From Capsicum annuum (Eukaryota; Streptophyta; Magnoliopsida; Solanales; Solanaceae), in contig NW_025861769.1 of assembly GCF_002878395.1 (NCBI RefSeq), positions 186,001-250,000 of the forward strand: 64,000 nucleotides of DNA. Reading direction: 5' to 3'. The notes beneath the pieces are model-generated. The model was not told the origin of the DNA. It searched no databases and saw nothing but the letters and a program-made list of their open reading frames with translations. Both the position numbers and the translations under genes were made by a program. Position 1 is the stretch's first letter. The number at the start of each line of letters is the position of its first letter. This document shows, piece by piece, positions 1-12,479 of the stretch.

Positions 1-374
1 TACAAGCCCTATCTCAACACCTCGATCCTCTTTCTACTACTTAAACTAGGTGTGAGCTACACCTTGCAACTAATATATAGCCAACTCTGCACTCTCACTC
101 AAAGTAATGCCTATGATATCTGTAAATTTCTATACTATGTCCAAAAACTCCTGCGGATCCTCCTCAAACTTGGATGAAGAAATAGAAGGGGATTCATTCG
201 AGTGGAATCCTGAATCCTAGCTGCATTCGTATTTTCCACTAGATTGGCTGGGGAAACATCCTATTTGTATTTCTGAGAAACTATAGAATGGGCTAGCGTT
301 GAAAGCGGCCCTGAATTTGGCATGAGAGACATGCTCATTCAAGGGATCTTCCTAAGCAGGTGGTGGTACGGAGT
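1..374 (-). pseudogene. Tekay-like gag N-terminal remnant (element 0)
   Basis: Read on the minus strand, this stretch resembles the N-terminal gag region of the third Tekay-like element (near 50950-51293). Both share the plus-strand words 'tcctgcgga', 'ggattcatt' and 'catgctcatt'. Gag would form the virus-like particle of a Ty3/gypsy retrotransposon. No long open frame survives. The piece is cut at 374 by insertion of another LTR element and resumes at 8125, where the expected start-codon position reads as a degenerate 'gggaggaatt'. The left end of this element lies outside the window. Assignment is by similarity to neighbouring copies only. Confidence 0.6.
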
Positions 375-3207
375 TGTAACGCCTCAATTTTCTGGAATCG
401 ACATGCCACATGGTGCTCACGACCCTGAAGAATCACAAGCTAGCCCTCTTTTGATATCAGTGCCTGAGCACTGCATAATATAGAAAATAAATATGAAAAG
501 ATGGCAAAAACTTGCCAAAAGGTTCAAATATCTAAAATAATCAATACTAAAAATTAAATACTGATACATCTGTCTGAAAAGCCTCCAAACTGTCTGAACT
601 GTGGAGTTTATGGGACATGTCCCCAACTAACTCCTTCTAATGAAAATAAACTGAGTCTAATGCAATAATAAAATAAGGATCATCCTCGAATGATGAGGAC
701 TCACTGCTAAGTCAACTGCTGCTGGCTGAGTCGAGACTGCTAAGGGAGCTATGGTTCTCGCTCGCCTGAACCTATGGTATAAGACACCATAGCACAAGAG
801 AAAAGTATCTATCATTACTTTGAATGTATTGGTATGCTAGATGAGGTAAGGCTAAATGCAAGGTCTTATGCATGAACAGAACTTAACTGAATAACATGAG
901 AGTACTGAATGAGGATACATGCATGGACTGAATACTATCTTCTGAATACTTGAACTTCTGACAACTGAGTCTACTAATAATAATATCTACGTTTACTAAA
1001 ACTGAGAGTCTGAATAACTGAGTCTACTGATGACTAAACTCTGAGCATACTAATATTGACTGACTGAAATTGAGATCAAATCTATCTAGCGGATGATCTT
1101 CAAATCTACTAATAATGATAAGGAATGATTGAATTTGAGTTTGAGATCAGGCCTATCTAGCAGGCGATCTCTAAATTGATTAGTACTGATACTAGTTAAC
1201 TTCATGTAAAACCAGGACTTTCTAATGGGTGGTCTATTAATTTATGGAACTATCTAAGTTCCTCACTGAGCTGAATGACTATATCTGACAGTCCTAATTT
1301 TTGAGTACTATTGCAATGATTAAGACTGAACTGTAACTGTGGGAGTTCTCGCTTAATCGATATGCCCCAACTCTAAACTAGTGGGTTCCAACCTATAACC
1401 CAACTAGAAGGGTGTCAATACCATTCCATGGGTAAAGACCTCTGCTATGGTCAAGCCTCTCTAACGGGTAACCCTGAAAAGGAAGTCAAGCCTAAGGCTG
1501 TATGATAGTCAAGCCTTAATCTAACGGGTGAATCCTGGTCCTGCGCTGGCTATGCAGTTCTAGAGTTTAGGGATTGTTAATAACGACTCCGCGTCTCTAA
1601 CAGGGAATCTATCATCCCTGCACTCGCTCAGTGCTAGTTACTACCCCCAACTGAAGGACTCTGAACTGATTCTTAACTAATCTTAGACTAAGTTTACTTG
1701 GCTCCGTTCTTTGACGAAATATTACTGGATCTCGTTATCTGACTGAATGCTACTAAGTTCTGAATACTTGAATACTGCTAAGATCTGAGCTGAGTATTGA
1801 ATTGAAGCTGGAATGCTAATGATACTTAGATTACTGAGATTTCTTAAGTTCTGTAACTATCTGAGAGTATTGAGTTCTAAAGATCGTGGCTTGACTGAGA
1901 TTATCGTGAAAACTGACACGGTCTCTAGACTTGCAGCTAATTGTTGGGTATAAATACCCCCAGGACACGATACATAAAAGTAAGAGATAGCCATCTTAAA
2001 TAATCAAGACCATGGACTTTTATTCATCATTACAATCATTAAAGAATCTCTTCAAGCACTTGGAAAACATAAACATGCGATAATATAGGGAGACATGCTA
2101 TTGGCTCACACTCCATTCTACAAGGTCTTGCATCAAACACTTAGCATGCATTAAAAACACATAATTGACAAATTTAATGCTAACATGTCACAATTAATTA
2201 TCTAAGGCTTTTCAACAAATTCTTGGCATTCATGAACTTACACACAATTGGGGATTTCTAGTCAACATGCTATAATGGCTCTAATTCCTTCACATAAGAA
2301 TTTTATCATACATATGGGGAGCATGCTTTGGTTATTCAACAATTTTCACACCTAAGCATCATGATTTCATCAACCATCTTACAAATTTAGGGATTTAACA
2401 TGGACATAATGCAATGCAATTCAACTTGAATCAAGATCAAAGCATGCAACTTGTATTTTAAAGCATGAACATTATCTCAACAATAACATGAGCATGAACT
2501 TCAATTCACATGAATCATGAAAAACTCATAAATCATAATCTTTAAATTTAAAAAGGGATTCATGAACTTCTTGGGTTGAAGGAACCCAAGAATCAACATC
2601 TAGCATACCTTAGAAGACTCTTTCTTAAAGGTTCTTGAAGAAATCCTTAGGCTTGTTCTTGATTCCTTGGCTAGGGTTCTTGACTTCTTGAGAGAGAATA
2701 TAATGTTCTTGAGAGAAAAATTAGGAAAATAATGGAATAAGGGTTTATTAGGCATTTAATTTTATGTTTAGGGCTGATAGGGGTCATGGGAAAAGTCTAA
2801 GATGCCCTTGGAATTAAAAATCCGGAACTGGAATGCCGATAAAAGCTTCACCATAATGCGGTGGAATCAAGGTGAGCTACTGGAATTTGACAATTCTAAA
2901 ATTGATCCTTGGAATGATGTACCTTAATTGCAGAGGCACACTATATTTTGACGATTGCCATTTTGGCTGATTCCGTGATGCACTAAAGTACCCGGTGGTA
3001 CACTATCTCACTAAAATGGCTCTAACTCTACACCCAAGTGTCGAATTTGGTCCAATTTTGTATCAATGGAAAGTTTATTTGATTTCCAATGTGATAAAAA
3101 GTCAAAATATTAAAAATTTCATATTGAATAAAATATATTCATATTTGAAGCAAGAGATTTGACGTTCTAGAGATGAATTTAAACTAGGAGAAGTGTGGGG
3201 TATTACA
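375..3207 (-). repeat. Element 1, 3' LTR (about 2.8 kb)
   Basis: This is the direct repeat of 5336-8124, sharing long near-identical stretches from its first bases ('gtgctcacgaccc' against 'gtacttacgaccc') to its end ('aactaggagaagtgtggg'). It starts TG and ends CA. An LTR of 2833 bp is unusually long and is larger than the internal region. No protein is encoded; short open frames inside it are chance. On the minus strand its U3 begins at 3207. Confidence 0.9.
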
Positions 3208-3222
3208 ATATCTCCCCCTTGG
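3208..3222 (-). other. Polypurine tract of element 1
   Basis: The minus strand reads CCAAGGGGGAGATAT directly against the 3' LTR. This is the expected primer site for plus-strand DNA synthesis by a Ty3/gypsy reverse transcriptase. The same tract stands next to the LTR of element 2 at 18271. Confidence 0.85.
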
Positions 3223-3889
3223 GAACATTTATCCTCGAATAAGACTGATTAAGCTGAAAATACTAGCAGGATGAACTTACTTACTGGACATGAGCATGTG
3301 AAACATGACTATATGACTGGAACTACTGATATACTAAGATTTCTTACTGAACATGCATATCTGATGCATGGATATCTGACCGAACTATTTTCATGAAAGC
3401 CTTTCTGAGATTTCTGATAAGCTTAACTTTTTCTACTGAACATGCATATCTAATGAATGAATACTTAACTGAACTAAATCTTGAAAGCATGACTAACTAT
3501 GCAATGATAGCTGATACTAACTTTGTAATGAGGATCTGAGCATGAAACTTAATGGATTTAAGAAATGAAAAACATCGGGGAGCTATGGGGTATCTTTTCC
3601 TTGGGACACTATGTCCCTCTAAAAATGCTTACTTCACTGAGATACTGAGGCGATGCACAGGGTACCTATGAACTGGATCGTAGGAATCTGAAACTAATGC
3701 ATGACTCATGAACCGAACTTATCTTGCAACTACTAGGACTTTATACCTTGGAATAGATATCTTTCCTTGAGATTTTGGATAGAATGATTAGATGAAAAGA
3801 TGAGAAAGTAAACTATACAAATCTGACTGTCTGATTGCTAAACTGACTTGCTGGCTTTACTAACTAACTCATGCTGAAACATAAGCTCT

Positions 3890-5112
3890 AATGGGAGCAA
3901 GGGATCTAAAAATGCATATCATGAATATAAAGGACTTATAACTTACCTAATCTATGTTAGGGGAACCTTCCTGGTCATGGCGAGCCTTAATTGGATAGAG
4001 TTGGTTCTGACGCTGACCACTAGTAGTACTAGGCGCCCTGCTGACGTGAATCTCTTCCCTTCTGAGCTAGCACTCTACAATCCCGCATTCTGTGGCCTGC
4101 CTTACCATATCCAAAACATACCTGGCTATTTGCTCTACACACACCTAGGTGATTCTTGCCACACTCTTCACAAAGCGGATAGGTACAAACACTGCTGGTA
4201 CTACCTTAGGTTTTGGAGCCTGGCGCCCCATCATGACTGACATCCCTAAATTTTGGTGTGGGTACACTAGCTGAGGATGGAGCTAGAACTAAAAATTTTT
4301 GGCTATGCTGAGAACAACTACCACCCTGTGACCCAGCTTGAGAAAAGTTGTAACTACCTGTTCTGGATCTCTTGTTAGATCTCTCTCTCTTCTTAGATTT
4401 ATCTACCTCTATCTGCTGAGCATGCATCATTAACCTAGCAATATCCATGTTTCTATTGAGCATAGCAGTTCTACACTCCTTCAACACTAACCTGGATACA
4501 CCGATAATAAATTTACTCATTCTAGCTCTAGGGTCATCTATCAAGTCAGGAGCATACTTAGCTAACTGATTGAACTTAAGACAATACTCTTTTACTGTGA
4601 TGGAGCTTTGCCTCAGGTTCATGAACTCTTCCACCTTAGCTTCCCTCATCTCTAATGGGAAAAACTTATCTAAGAAGGTGTCCTAAAATACTTGCCAAGA
4701 TATGGAGCTGCATCCTCACCTCTACTCTTCTTTCACATCACTACCCAATCATGAGCAATATTCTTCATCCTATAGGATGCTAAATCTACACTCTCCTCCT
4801 CAAAAACATGTATAATTTGGGTGATACTCTTTACCTCCGTAACATAAAGTAGTGGGTCCTCTCCTGCTACTGACCCAAAGAATTCTAGTAGGTTCATTCT
4901 CATGAATTTTTTATTCTGGTTGTGAATGAATCCCTATGTTGCTGAGGTAGGGCTATATCTTGACGATTTCTCTAAACATTAGTCATCACATCTTGGGTAA
5001 GCGCTTGAAAGGTTGCCTGATACTCTACATGTGATACATTCTCATTCAGAGGATTTACGGGCTGAGGTGGCTGGTTATCATCCCTACGAGAATTAGCTTT
5101 GTAAGGAGGCAT
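3890..5112 (-). pseudogene. Decayed gag (with start of protease) of element 1
   Basis: The minus-strand ATG at 5112-5110 opens with MPPYKANSRRDDN, matching the MPPRRARRNN and MPPRKTNKK starts of the other two Tekay-like gags in the window. The retrotransposon-gag core is readable at 4206-4649 (EFMNLRQSSITVKEYCLKF). It is followed by two zinc knuckles near 4090-4190: CEECGKNHLGVC, then CFGYGKAGHRMRDC, whose second Cys is Tyr. Frame changes and stops break the protein. Similarity to element 2 continues past the knuckles to about 3890, where protease would begin, then stops. Sequence 3223-3890 is non-coding 3' region. Pol is missing rather than merely degenerate. Confidence 0.8.
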
Positions 5113-5318
5113 ACTCTATAAATGGAAGAAAGAGTTGGATTAGACTAAGGATTAACTTTATCTCATGCTCACTCGCACGACATGAATACAAAAATAAGGA
5201 AAACTATTCCTAAAACATCTTATAGCCTCCCATATATAAATGTGGCACACAACACACCCATACACAAGACTCTACTAGATACGACTTTTCAAACTTCCTA
5301 GGATACTATTGAACCTTA

Positions 5319-5331
5319 GGCTCTGATACTA
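5319..5331 (-). other. Primer binding site, initiator-Met tRNA (element 1)
   Basis: The plus strand reads GGCTCTGATACTA, that is TAGTATCAGAGCC on the minus strand. It differs by one base from the complement of the plant initiator-Met tRNA 3' end. It lies four bases from the 5' LTR and fixes transcription on the minus strand. Confidence 0.85.
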
Positions 5332-5335
5332 ATTT

Positions 5336-8124
5336 TGTAGCACCCTGATTTTTTGGATTCGGCATGCCACACAGTACTTACGACCCCAAAGGACCAACTG
5401 CTAACCCTCTTCTAATATTTGTACCTAAGCACTGCATAATATAGAAAATAAATATGAAAAGCTGGCAAAAACTTGCCAAAAGGTTCAAATATCTAAAATA
5501 ATCAATACAAAAAATTAAATACTGATACATCTGTCTGAAAAGCCTCCAAACTGTCTGAACTGTGGAGTTTATGGGACATGTCCCCAACTAACTCCGTCTA
5601 ATGAAAATAAACTGAGTCTAATGCAATAATAAAATAAGGATCATCCTCGAATGATGAGGACTCACTGCTAAGTCAACTGCTGCTGGCTGAGTCGGGACTG
5701 CTAAGGGTGCTATGGTTCTCGCTCGCCTGAACCTATGGTATAAGACACCATAGCACAAGAGAAAAGTATCTGTCATTACTTTGAATGTACTGGTATGCTA
5801 GATGAGGTAAGGCTAAATGCAAGGTCTTATGCATGAACAGAACTTAACTGAATAACATGAGAGTACTGAATGAGGATACATGCATGGACTGAATACTACC
5901 TTTTGAATACTTAAACTTCTGACAACTAAGTCTACTAATAATGATATCTACGTTTACTAACACTGAGAGCTTGAATAACTGAGTCTACTGATGACTGAAC
6001 TCTGAGCTTACTAATATCGACTGATTGAAACTAAGATCAAACCTATCTAGCAAATGATCATTAAATCTAGTAATAATGATAAGGAATGATTAAATCTGAG
6101 TTTGAGATCAGGCCTATATAGCGGGCGATCTCTAAATCGATTAGTACTGCGGGTGATCTATGAATCTATAGAATTATCTAAGTTCTTTACTGAGCTAAAT
6201 AACCATATCTGACAGTCCTAATTTCTAAGTGCTATTGCGATGATTGAGACTAAACTGTAACTGTGGGAGTTCTCACTTAACTGACAAGCACCAACTCTGA
6301 ACTAGTGGGGTCCAACCTATAACCCCATCTGGAAGGATGTCCATATAGTGCCACGGGTAAAGACCTCTGCTATGGTTAATCCTCTCTAACGGGTGACCCT
6401 GAACAGGAAGTTAAGCCTAAGACAGTATGATAGTCAAGCCTTAATCTAATGGGTGACTCCCGGTCCTTCGCTGGCTATGCAGTTCTAGAGTTCAGCAATT
6501 GTTACTAAAGAATCCACCTCTCTAACAGGGAATCTATCATCCCTGCACTCGCTCAGTGCTAGTTACTACCCCCAACTGAAAGCCTATAAACTAATTCTTA
6601 ACTGATCTTAGACTGAGTTCACTTGGCTCTGTTATCTGATGGAATGCTACTGGATCTCATTATCTGACTGAATGCTACTAAGTTCTTAATACTTGAATAC
6701 TGCTAAGATCTAAGCTGAGTACTGAACTGAAGCTGGAATGCTAATGATACTTAGATTAGTGAGCTTTTGTAAGTTCTGTAACTGTCTGTGAGTACTGAGT
6801 TCTAAGTATCATGGCTTGACTAAGATTATCGTAAAAACTGACATGGGCTCGAGACTTGTAGCTAAATTGTTGCGTATAATACCCCCAAGACTCGATACAT
6901 AAAAGTAAGGCATAACCATCTAAAACAATCATGACCATGGACTTTCATTCATCATTACAATCATTAAAGCATCTCTTCAAGCACTTGGAAATCTTAAACA
7001 TGTGATAGTATAGGGAGACATGTTATTGGCTCGCACTCCATTCTACAAGGTTTTGCATCAAAAACTTAGCATGCATTAAAAACACATAATTGAGGAATTT
7101 TATGCTAACTTGTCACAATTCATTCACTAAGGCTTTTTGACAAACACTTGACATGCATGTACTTACACACAATTGGGGATTTCTAGTCAACATTCTATAA
7201 TGGCTCTAATTCCTTCACATAAGCATTTTATCAAACATATGGAGAGCATGCTTTGGTTATTCAACAATTTCCATACCTAAGCATTATTATTTCATCAACC
7301 ATCTTGTAAATTTAGGGATTTAACATGGACATATTGCAATTCAACTCAAATCAAGATCAAAGCGTGCAGCTTGTATTCTAAAGCATGAACTATATCTCAA
7401 CAATAACATGAGCATGAACTTCAATTCACATGAATCATGAAAAACTCATAAAATTGTAATCTTTGAATTTAAAAAGGGATTCATGAACTTCTTGGGTTGA
7501 AGAAACCCAAGAATCAACAGCTAACATACCTTAGAAGACTCTTTCTTGAAGGTTCTTGAAGAAATCCTTAGGCTTGTTCTTGATTTATTGGCTAGGGTTC
7601 TTGACTTCTTGAGAGAGAATATAATGTTCTTGAGAGAAAAGTGAGGAAAATAATGGAATAAGGGTTTATTGGGCATTTAATTTAGTGTTTAGGGATGATA
7701 GGGGTCATTGGAAAAGTCTAAGTTGCCCTTAGAATAAAAATCCAGAACTGGAACGCCAATAAAAGCTTCACCGCGACGCGGTAGAATTGTAGTGAGCTAC
7801 TGGAATTTAAAAATTATGAAATTGAGCCTTGGCGCGATGCGCCATAATTTCCGAGGATCACTGGATTTTGATGATTGCCATTTGGCTGATTCCGCAACGT
7901 GCTAAAGTACCAGGTTGTACACTGTCTCACTAAAATGGCTCTAACTCTTCACCCAAATGTCGGATTTGGGCGAATTTGGTATCGAAGGAAAGCTTATTCT
8001 ATTTTCCACATCATAAAAATCAAAATTTTAAAAATTTCATGTGGAATAAAATATATTCATATTTGAAGCAAGAGCTTTGACGTTCTAGAGATGATTTGAA
8101 CTAGGAGAAGTGTGGGATATTACA
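5336..8124 (-). repeat. Element 1, 5' LTR (about 2.8 kb)
   Basis: This is the partner of 375-3207, starting TGTAGCACC and ending ATATTACA, followed by the duplication GGAGT. It is about 44 bp shorter than its partner because of scattered small indels. It would carry the promoter for minus-strand transcription. No TATA box as clear as that of element 2 was seen. Confidence 0.9.
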
Positions 8125-8391
8125 GGAGTGTTCCCTGTTCTTTCTTATGTTATTTCTTTTGGGAGGAATTGTTTGTAAATGAAACAAAGGATAAGTTTTA
8201 AAAAGAAATTCAATAGAGCTCATGCTCTTTCGCATGACATGAATACTAAAAGAAAGGAAACTTTTCTAAAACGTCTCATAGCCTCTTGCCCATAAGTGCA
8301 GTGCACTTCACACCCATGCACAACACTCTATTCAGTGTAGCTTTTATACACCCTAGGAAACTTTAAAACCATAGGATCTGACTCCAAGCTT
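8125..8391 (-). other. Element 0 leader and degenerate primer site
   Basis: This resumes the older Tekay-like element after element 1. It matches the leaders of elements 2 and 3 in order ('ctcatgctctttcgcatgacatgaata', 'catagcctcttgcccataagtg', 'cctaggaaactttaaaacc'). The primer site at 8374-8386 reads GGATCTGACTCCA, 10 of 13 matches to the intact GGCTCTGATACCA at 23269. No coding capacity is visible beyond the remnant gag start near 8165. Confidence 0.7.
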
Positions 8392-10620
8392 TGTCACGAC
8401 TCAAGGCTACCACCTAGTCGAGACAATGGTGCTTACGACCACAAGTGACCACAAGCTAACCTATGAGTCGGTACGTATTGTGAGCACTGACAAACATAGT
8501 AATACAACGCATACAGAATATAAATTGATAAGATACTATAAATCTGAATACTGAAATACATAGTAATGACACATCTGAAATATCTAATAAAAATACTAAA
8601 AACTAATTATATGTCTGAAACAACTGAAAAAACTGATTGAGTGTCTAACTAATTGTCTGAAAGCCTCTAAACATCATGGGGAGTTAATGTAACAAACCCC
8701 CAAATAACTCTAACTAACTAAACATACAAAAATACTGCATTAACTAAGAAAATAGATCGTGTCCTCGATGGATGAGGACTCATAACTACTATTGCTAGAA
8801 AAGTTGAGCTGTCTAAGAATGATCAAGAAACGGAACATACAAATCTATGTTATAAGACAATATAGTGCTAAGAAAAGTATGCGATCAGTACTTTGAATGT
8901 ACTGGTATATAAGATAAGAATTGACTTAAATGCATGAGATAACTGAGAATGAATGCATAAACATGTAATATCTGAGAATGCAGGACTAAGCATAAACATA
9001 TTTCTGAGATAATTTATAATCTAAAAGACTGAATTCTATATAACTGAATAACTAAAAATTTGTATGCTTTGGTCAAGCAAACTTGAGTTGAGATATACTG
9101 AATACTGACTGAGACTGTGGGAGGTATCATATAACCGGCATGCCCTAATTTGAGCTAATCGGGGTACAACCTGTAACCCCAGTTGAAAGGGTATCGGTAC
9201 CTTGCTACGAGTTCTAACATTAGTTGTGTGGATCCACTAAATTGATGTCCTGAAGAACTAAGGAGTTACCCTCTACTAGAAAGTGCTCTTATGAGATATG
9301 TGTCAACCTTCAACTAGCAGGAAGACATCTTAAGCCTATGCTGGCTATGTAGTTTTGGAACTCAGAGACTACTACTAAAGGTCGTACCCCCTAGTGGAAT
9401 GTGAGCCCCCATCCTTGGGTTCGCTCGGTGCTAAATCCTACTCTCAACTGAACTGACACTGGTACTAATTAAAGTTTGACTTAACATAACAACTCATATT
9501 GCTCAACATGATCATAACAACTGAGTAAATAACATTATTCATGGTTTAACTGAATTATTACTTGGAAGGTCTAAAATGTAAGTAAAAACAAAGGTATCGG
9601 GTGTTCATAACCCACCATCATTGAATGATTACAAAATATGATAACAAAGCTTTAAAACTATAGTATGGGATAGTATTTCAAAGACCCAAAACATAGGCAT
9701 TTCGTCAAACATGTGAGAATCGTAATCTTGAACATGGGAATATGTTAAGTATGAGAAAAATAACATGATTACATGACTAAATTCATAATTTGAGGATTTA
9801 ACATGAAATTCACTTTAATTAAAAGGAAGGTTTTGGGGCTCAATGGGTGAAAGGAACCCATTGGTGAATTCCCCATATACCTGAATGTTGAAGCCTTGGA
9901 TAAATTTCTTGGTATTGAACTTGAATTTGATGAACCCTAGTTGGTTTTTGGGAGAAGTAAATCACCCTTTTTTTCTTTGTGATGGATGAATTCAAAGTTA
10001 TGATAGGTTAGGGTAGTATTTAGGTTTTATAACCACTGATTGAAGGGTGAAACAATATAGTTTTAGGGTTAAAAGATTGGAAAAAGACCAAAAAAACCTT
10101 TTAAAAGCGCTATGATGGTGCAGAACAGTTCTGACCGACGGTTTGGGCAACAGACCGTCACACCAAACATAACAAAATGAATAAATTTTACTCTTTCTAC
10201 TTAAGGGTGATGGTTTGGCACGAAGAGTCGTCACTGATGCGACGGGCCATCACCTTGGTCGTCGCTCCTTGGCAAATAGACACCCCTTTAGTAAAACAGA
10301 CATAACTCTTTACTCTGGTATTGTATTAAGGCGACATATGTGGCAATGGAAATATAATTCAATTATCTATCTTTTTTTAGGGAGTGAGATCAAAAATTCT
10401 TAGTAATACAAAAATTATACTCGTTAGAAGTTGACTATAGCAATATTTTTTTCCAAGAACTCAATTAGTAAGGGATATTTTGACTTGTCTAAATACTAGG
10501 AGTTACTTGAGGCCTTAATATACATACAAATCACTCATCAAACTACCGAATCACTATATTTGATTTTTCATTAGCTTGAATCACGAATTTATTATTAGTT
10601 TAGATTTTTGGGGTGTTATA
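8392..10620 (-). repeat. Element 0, 5' LTR (about 2.2 kb)
   Basis: This starts TGTCACGACTC directly after the degenerate primer site. It carries the same internal landmarks as the other Tekay-like LTRs: 'tcctcgatggatgaggactca', 'tgggaggtatcat', 'gctcggtgctaaat'. It ends 'ggggtgttata', an eroded form of the usual ATTACA. Its partner LTR lies outside the window. A patch at about 10120-10260 is rich in CGTCA/TGACG-like words, as in element 2. It ends against plus-strand gag sequence, so this element was inserted into an older retroelement. Confidence 0.75.
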
Positions 10621-11850
10621 GCAGACCCAACCTAGGGTCCTTGCTCCTGACTGTACCAGTCTATGTGGGGTTCCACATATTACTACTAGACCTTCTTGGG
10701 ATTTTTGGGCTGGTGATACTTATGTTCAACCATCTCAAGCAGATATCTCTAATGTGGAGTTTTGTCAGTCTATTCATATGCTTGCTCTATTAGTAGCATT
10801 GTAGTCTCATCGGTCTAATCATGTAAGTCCTGCTGTTAGTTCATCTGAGGGTACTCGGGTTGGTTATTTTATGAGGTTGAATCCCACAACCTTTACTGGC
10901 TCTGATGTTGAGGAGGATCCTTAAGGATTTATTGGTGAAATGGAGAATATTTTCAGGATTATGCATGCTACTGATTCTGAAGGTGTAGAGTTTTCTACCT
11001 ATTAGTTGAAAGATATGGCTTACCAGTGGTATGAGGAGTGGGAAGTAATGAGACGTGATGATGCTAAGCCGACTGTGTGGGATGACTTTTTTGGTGATTT
11101 TCTTAATCACTTCTTTCATCGGGAGTTGAGGGAAGCTACGGCTGAAGAGTATATGAACTTAAAGAAACGTAAGATGAGTGTGAAATAGTATGTTCTAAAA
11201 TTTCAAAAGTTTTCTTGTTATGCTTCGTAGTTGGTATCTAATATGAGATTCAGAAGAAAGGAGTTTGCAGCTGGGTTGTCCCACAATTTGGTGTTGGAGT
11301 GTAAGGCTTCTATGTTGAATAATGATATGGACATATCCACACTAGTGCTTTATATGCAGCAAGTGGAGGATAAGAAAACAAAGCCAGTAGGGATGGAAGA
11401 TTGGCAGAATAAGAAGTTTAGATACTCAGAGCATGGCGCAAATCAGCGTAACAGTGAGAGAGATAATAGGTAGTTAACTAAGAGGAAGAATTGGAAAAAT
11501 TCATATTTGTCAGCCAGTGCTACTTATCCTAAGCATTTAGGTGATCATATTTATCAGACTGGCAGTAGTTCTAAGGCACCGGTTACCTAGTCTTAGGCTT
11601 GTGGATCTTAATAAACCCCCCTTACCCTCCTAGTCATTTTTATAGGAAAATTCACCATGGTTATGGTGGGGAGGGGAGAACTCAGTCCTATAATTATGGT
11701 CAAGTGATTATATGTAGCGAGATTTTCCATCGTCCAGAGTTGCCACTGGAGCAAATAAGGTTTCGACTACCACTTCTTCGGCTCCTGCACCTAAGGGCGC
11801 CACTTCAGGTACTCGCACTGGCCGGTGTTATGCCCTATTTTTATCAAGGT
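10621..11850 (+). pseudogene. Ty3/gypsy gag remnant, plus strand
   Basis: A degenerate Gag is readable across frames. LNPTTFTGSDVEEDP is near 10877, DMAYQWYEEWEV near 11010, and FHRELREATAEEYMNLKKRK in the retrotransposon-gag core at 11120-11175. ECKASMLNNDMDIS follows near 11295. The region that should hold zinc knuckles (about 11640-11740) still shows a GGEGRT-like stretch but has lost the cysteines. A tail resembling ATSGTRTGRCYAL closes it. Several in-frame stops interrupt it. Orientation is opposite to the Tekay-like elements on its left, one of which inserted at its 5' edge. No LTRs or pol belong to it here. Confidence 0.75.
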
Positions 11851-12431
11851 TAAACAACACATGACTTACAGACTCTAAAAGAATTAAAAATTTGTATAGA
11901 GACGCCACCTAATTTTTAAGAAAAATAAGGAAACCTATTTATTTATTAATATGTATGACTAATTTTTTTTAGTCTGCAAAAATCAATTGAGATTTTAGAT
12001 AAGAGTTCAAATTATTCCGAAGGGAATGGATTAGACACCTTTAAGAATCCACAAATGTGGTACTCGACTAGACTAAACTTATCAAAGAGGGGGGAGGTAT
12101 AAATATTTAAAAATAATGTAAAAGATGTATGTGTATTAAGTGTGTGAATGAATTTATTGTTTTTAAAATATGTAAAAAGGTATCTTTAAAATGTACAAAT
12201 TACATATGAAAAGAAAAGTATTTTTGTGACGTATGAAAAGGAAAGCGTCTTTTATGTACTAAAAGAGAAAAAGTATTTTGCAAATAATACTACGTACCTG
12301 ATAGAGATTACGGGGTAAAAAATAAAGATTTTATTTGAAAAAAAAAAAGACTACACAAATGTGTGTATTAATTGATTAATTTAATTCATTTGTGCAAATA
12401 GTCTAAGTTTTCCTAGACATGCATTGATAAA
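11851..12431 (+). repeat. Non-coding LTR-type repeat, left half (interrupted by Helitron A)
   Basis: This is non-coding sequence with the block 'gacgccacctaattttt' followed by 'aaaataaggaaacctattta'. I recognise that block from memory as common in Solanaceae LTR-type repeats, possibly Tat/Ogre-related. The sequence stops at 12431 where Helitron A begins and plausibly continues at 26155-26440 ('ctgaccgacaccccaaaaataaag', 'caggactctcttttcaag'). A small hairpin-forming pair, AGACTACACAAATG with its near complement, lies at about 12348-12405. No gene is seen. Confidence 0.45.
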
Positions 12432-12479
12432 TCTATATATATAAAAAGGAGAATTTTAGTCCATCCTATGTGGCACCTC

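Larger units (their letters stand above)
375..8124 (-). mobile_element. Element 1: gag-only Tekay-like LTR retrotransposon
   Basis: Two long direct repeats (375-3207 and 5336-8124), each starting TGTA and ending ATTACA, flank only about 2.1 kb of internal sequence. A perfect 5-bp target-site duplication, GGAGT, lies at 370-374 and 8125-8129. A polypurine tract adjoins the left LTR and an initiator-Met tRNA primer site adjoins the right LTR, so the element is transcribed on the minus strand. The internal part holds gag and the first residues of protease. RT, RNase H and integrase are absent. It could move only with enzymes supplied by related elements. It is inserted in the gag start of an older Tekay-like copy. 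Confidence 0.9.
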
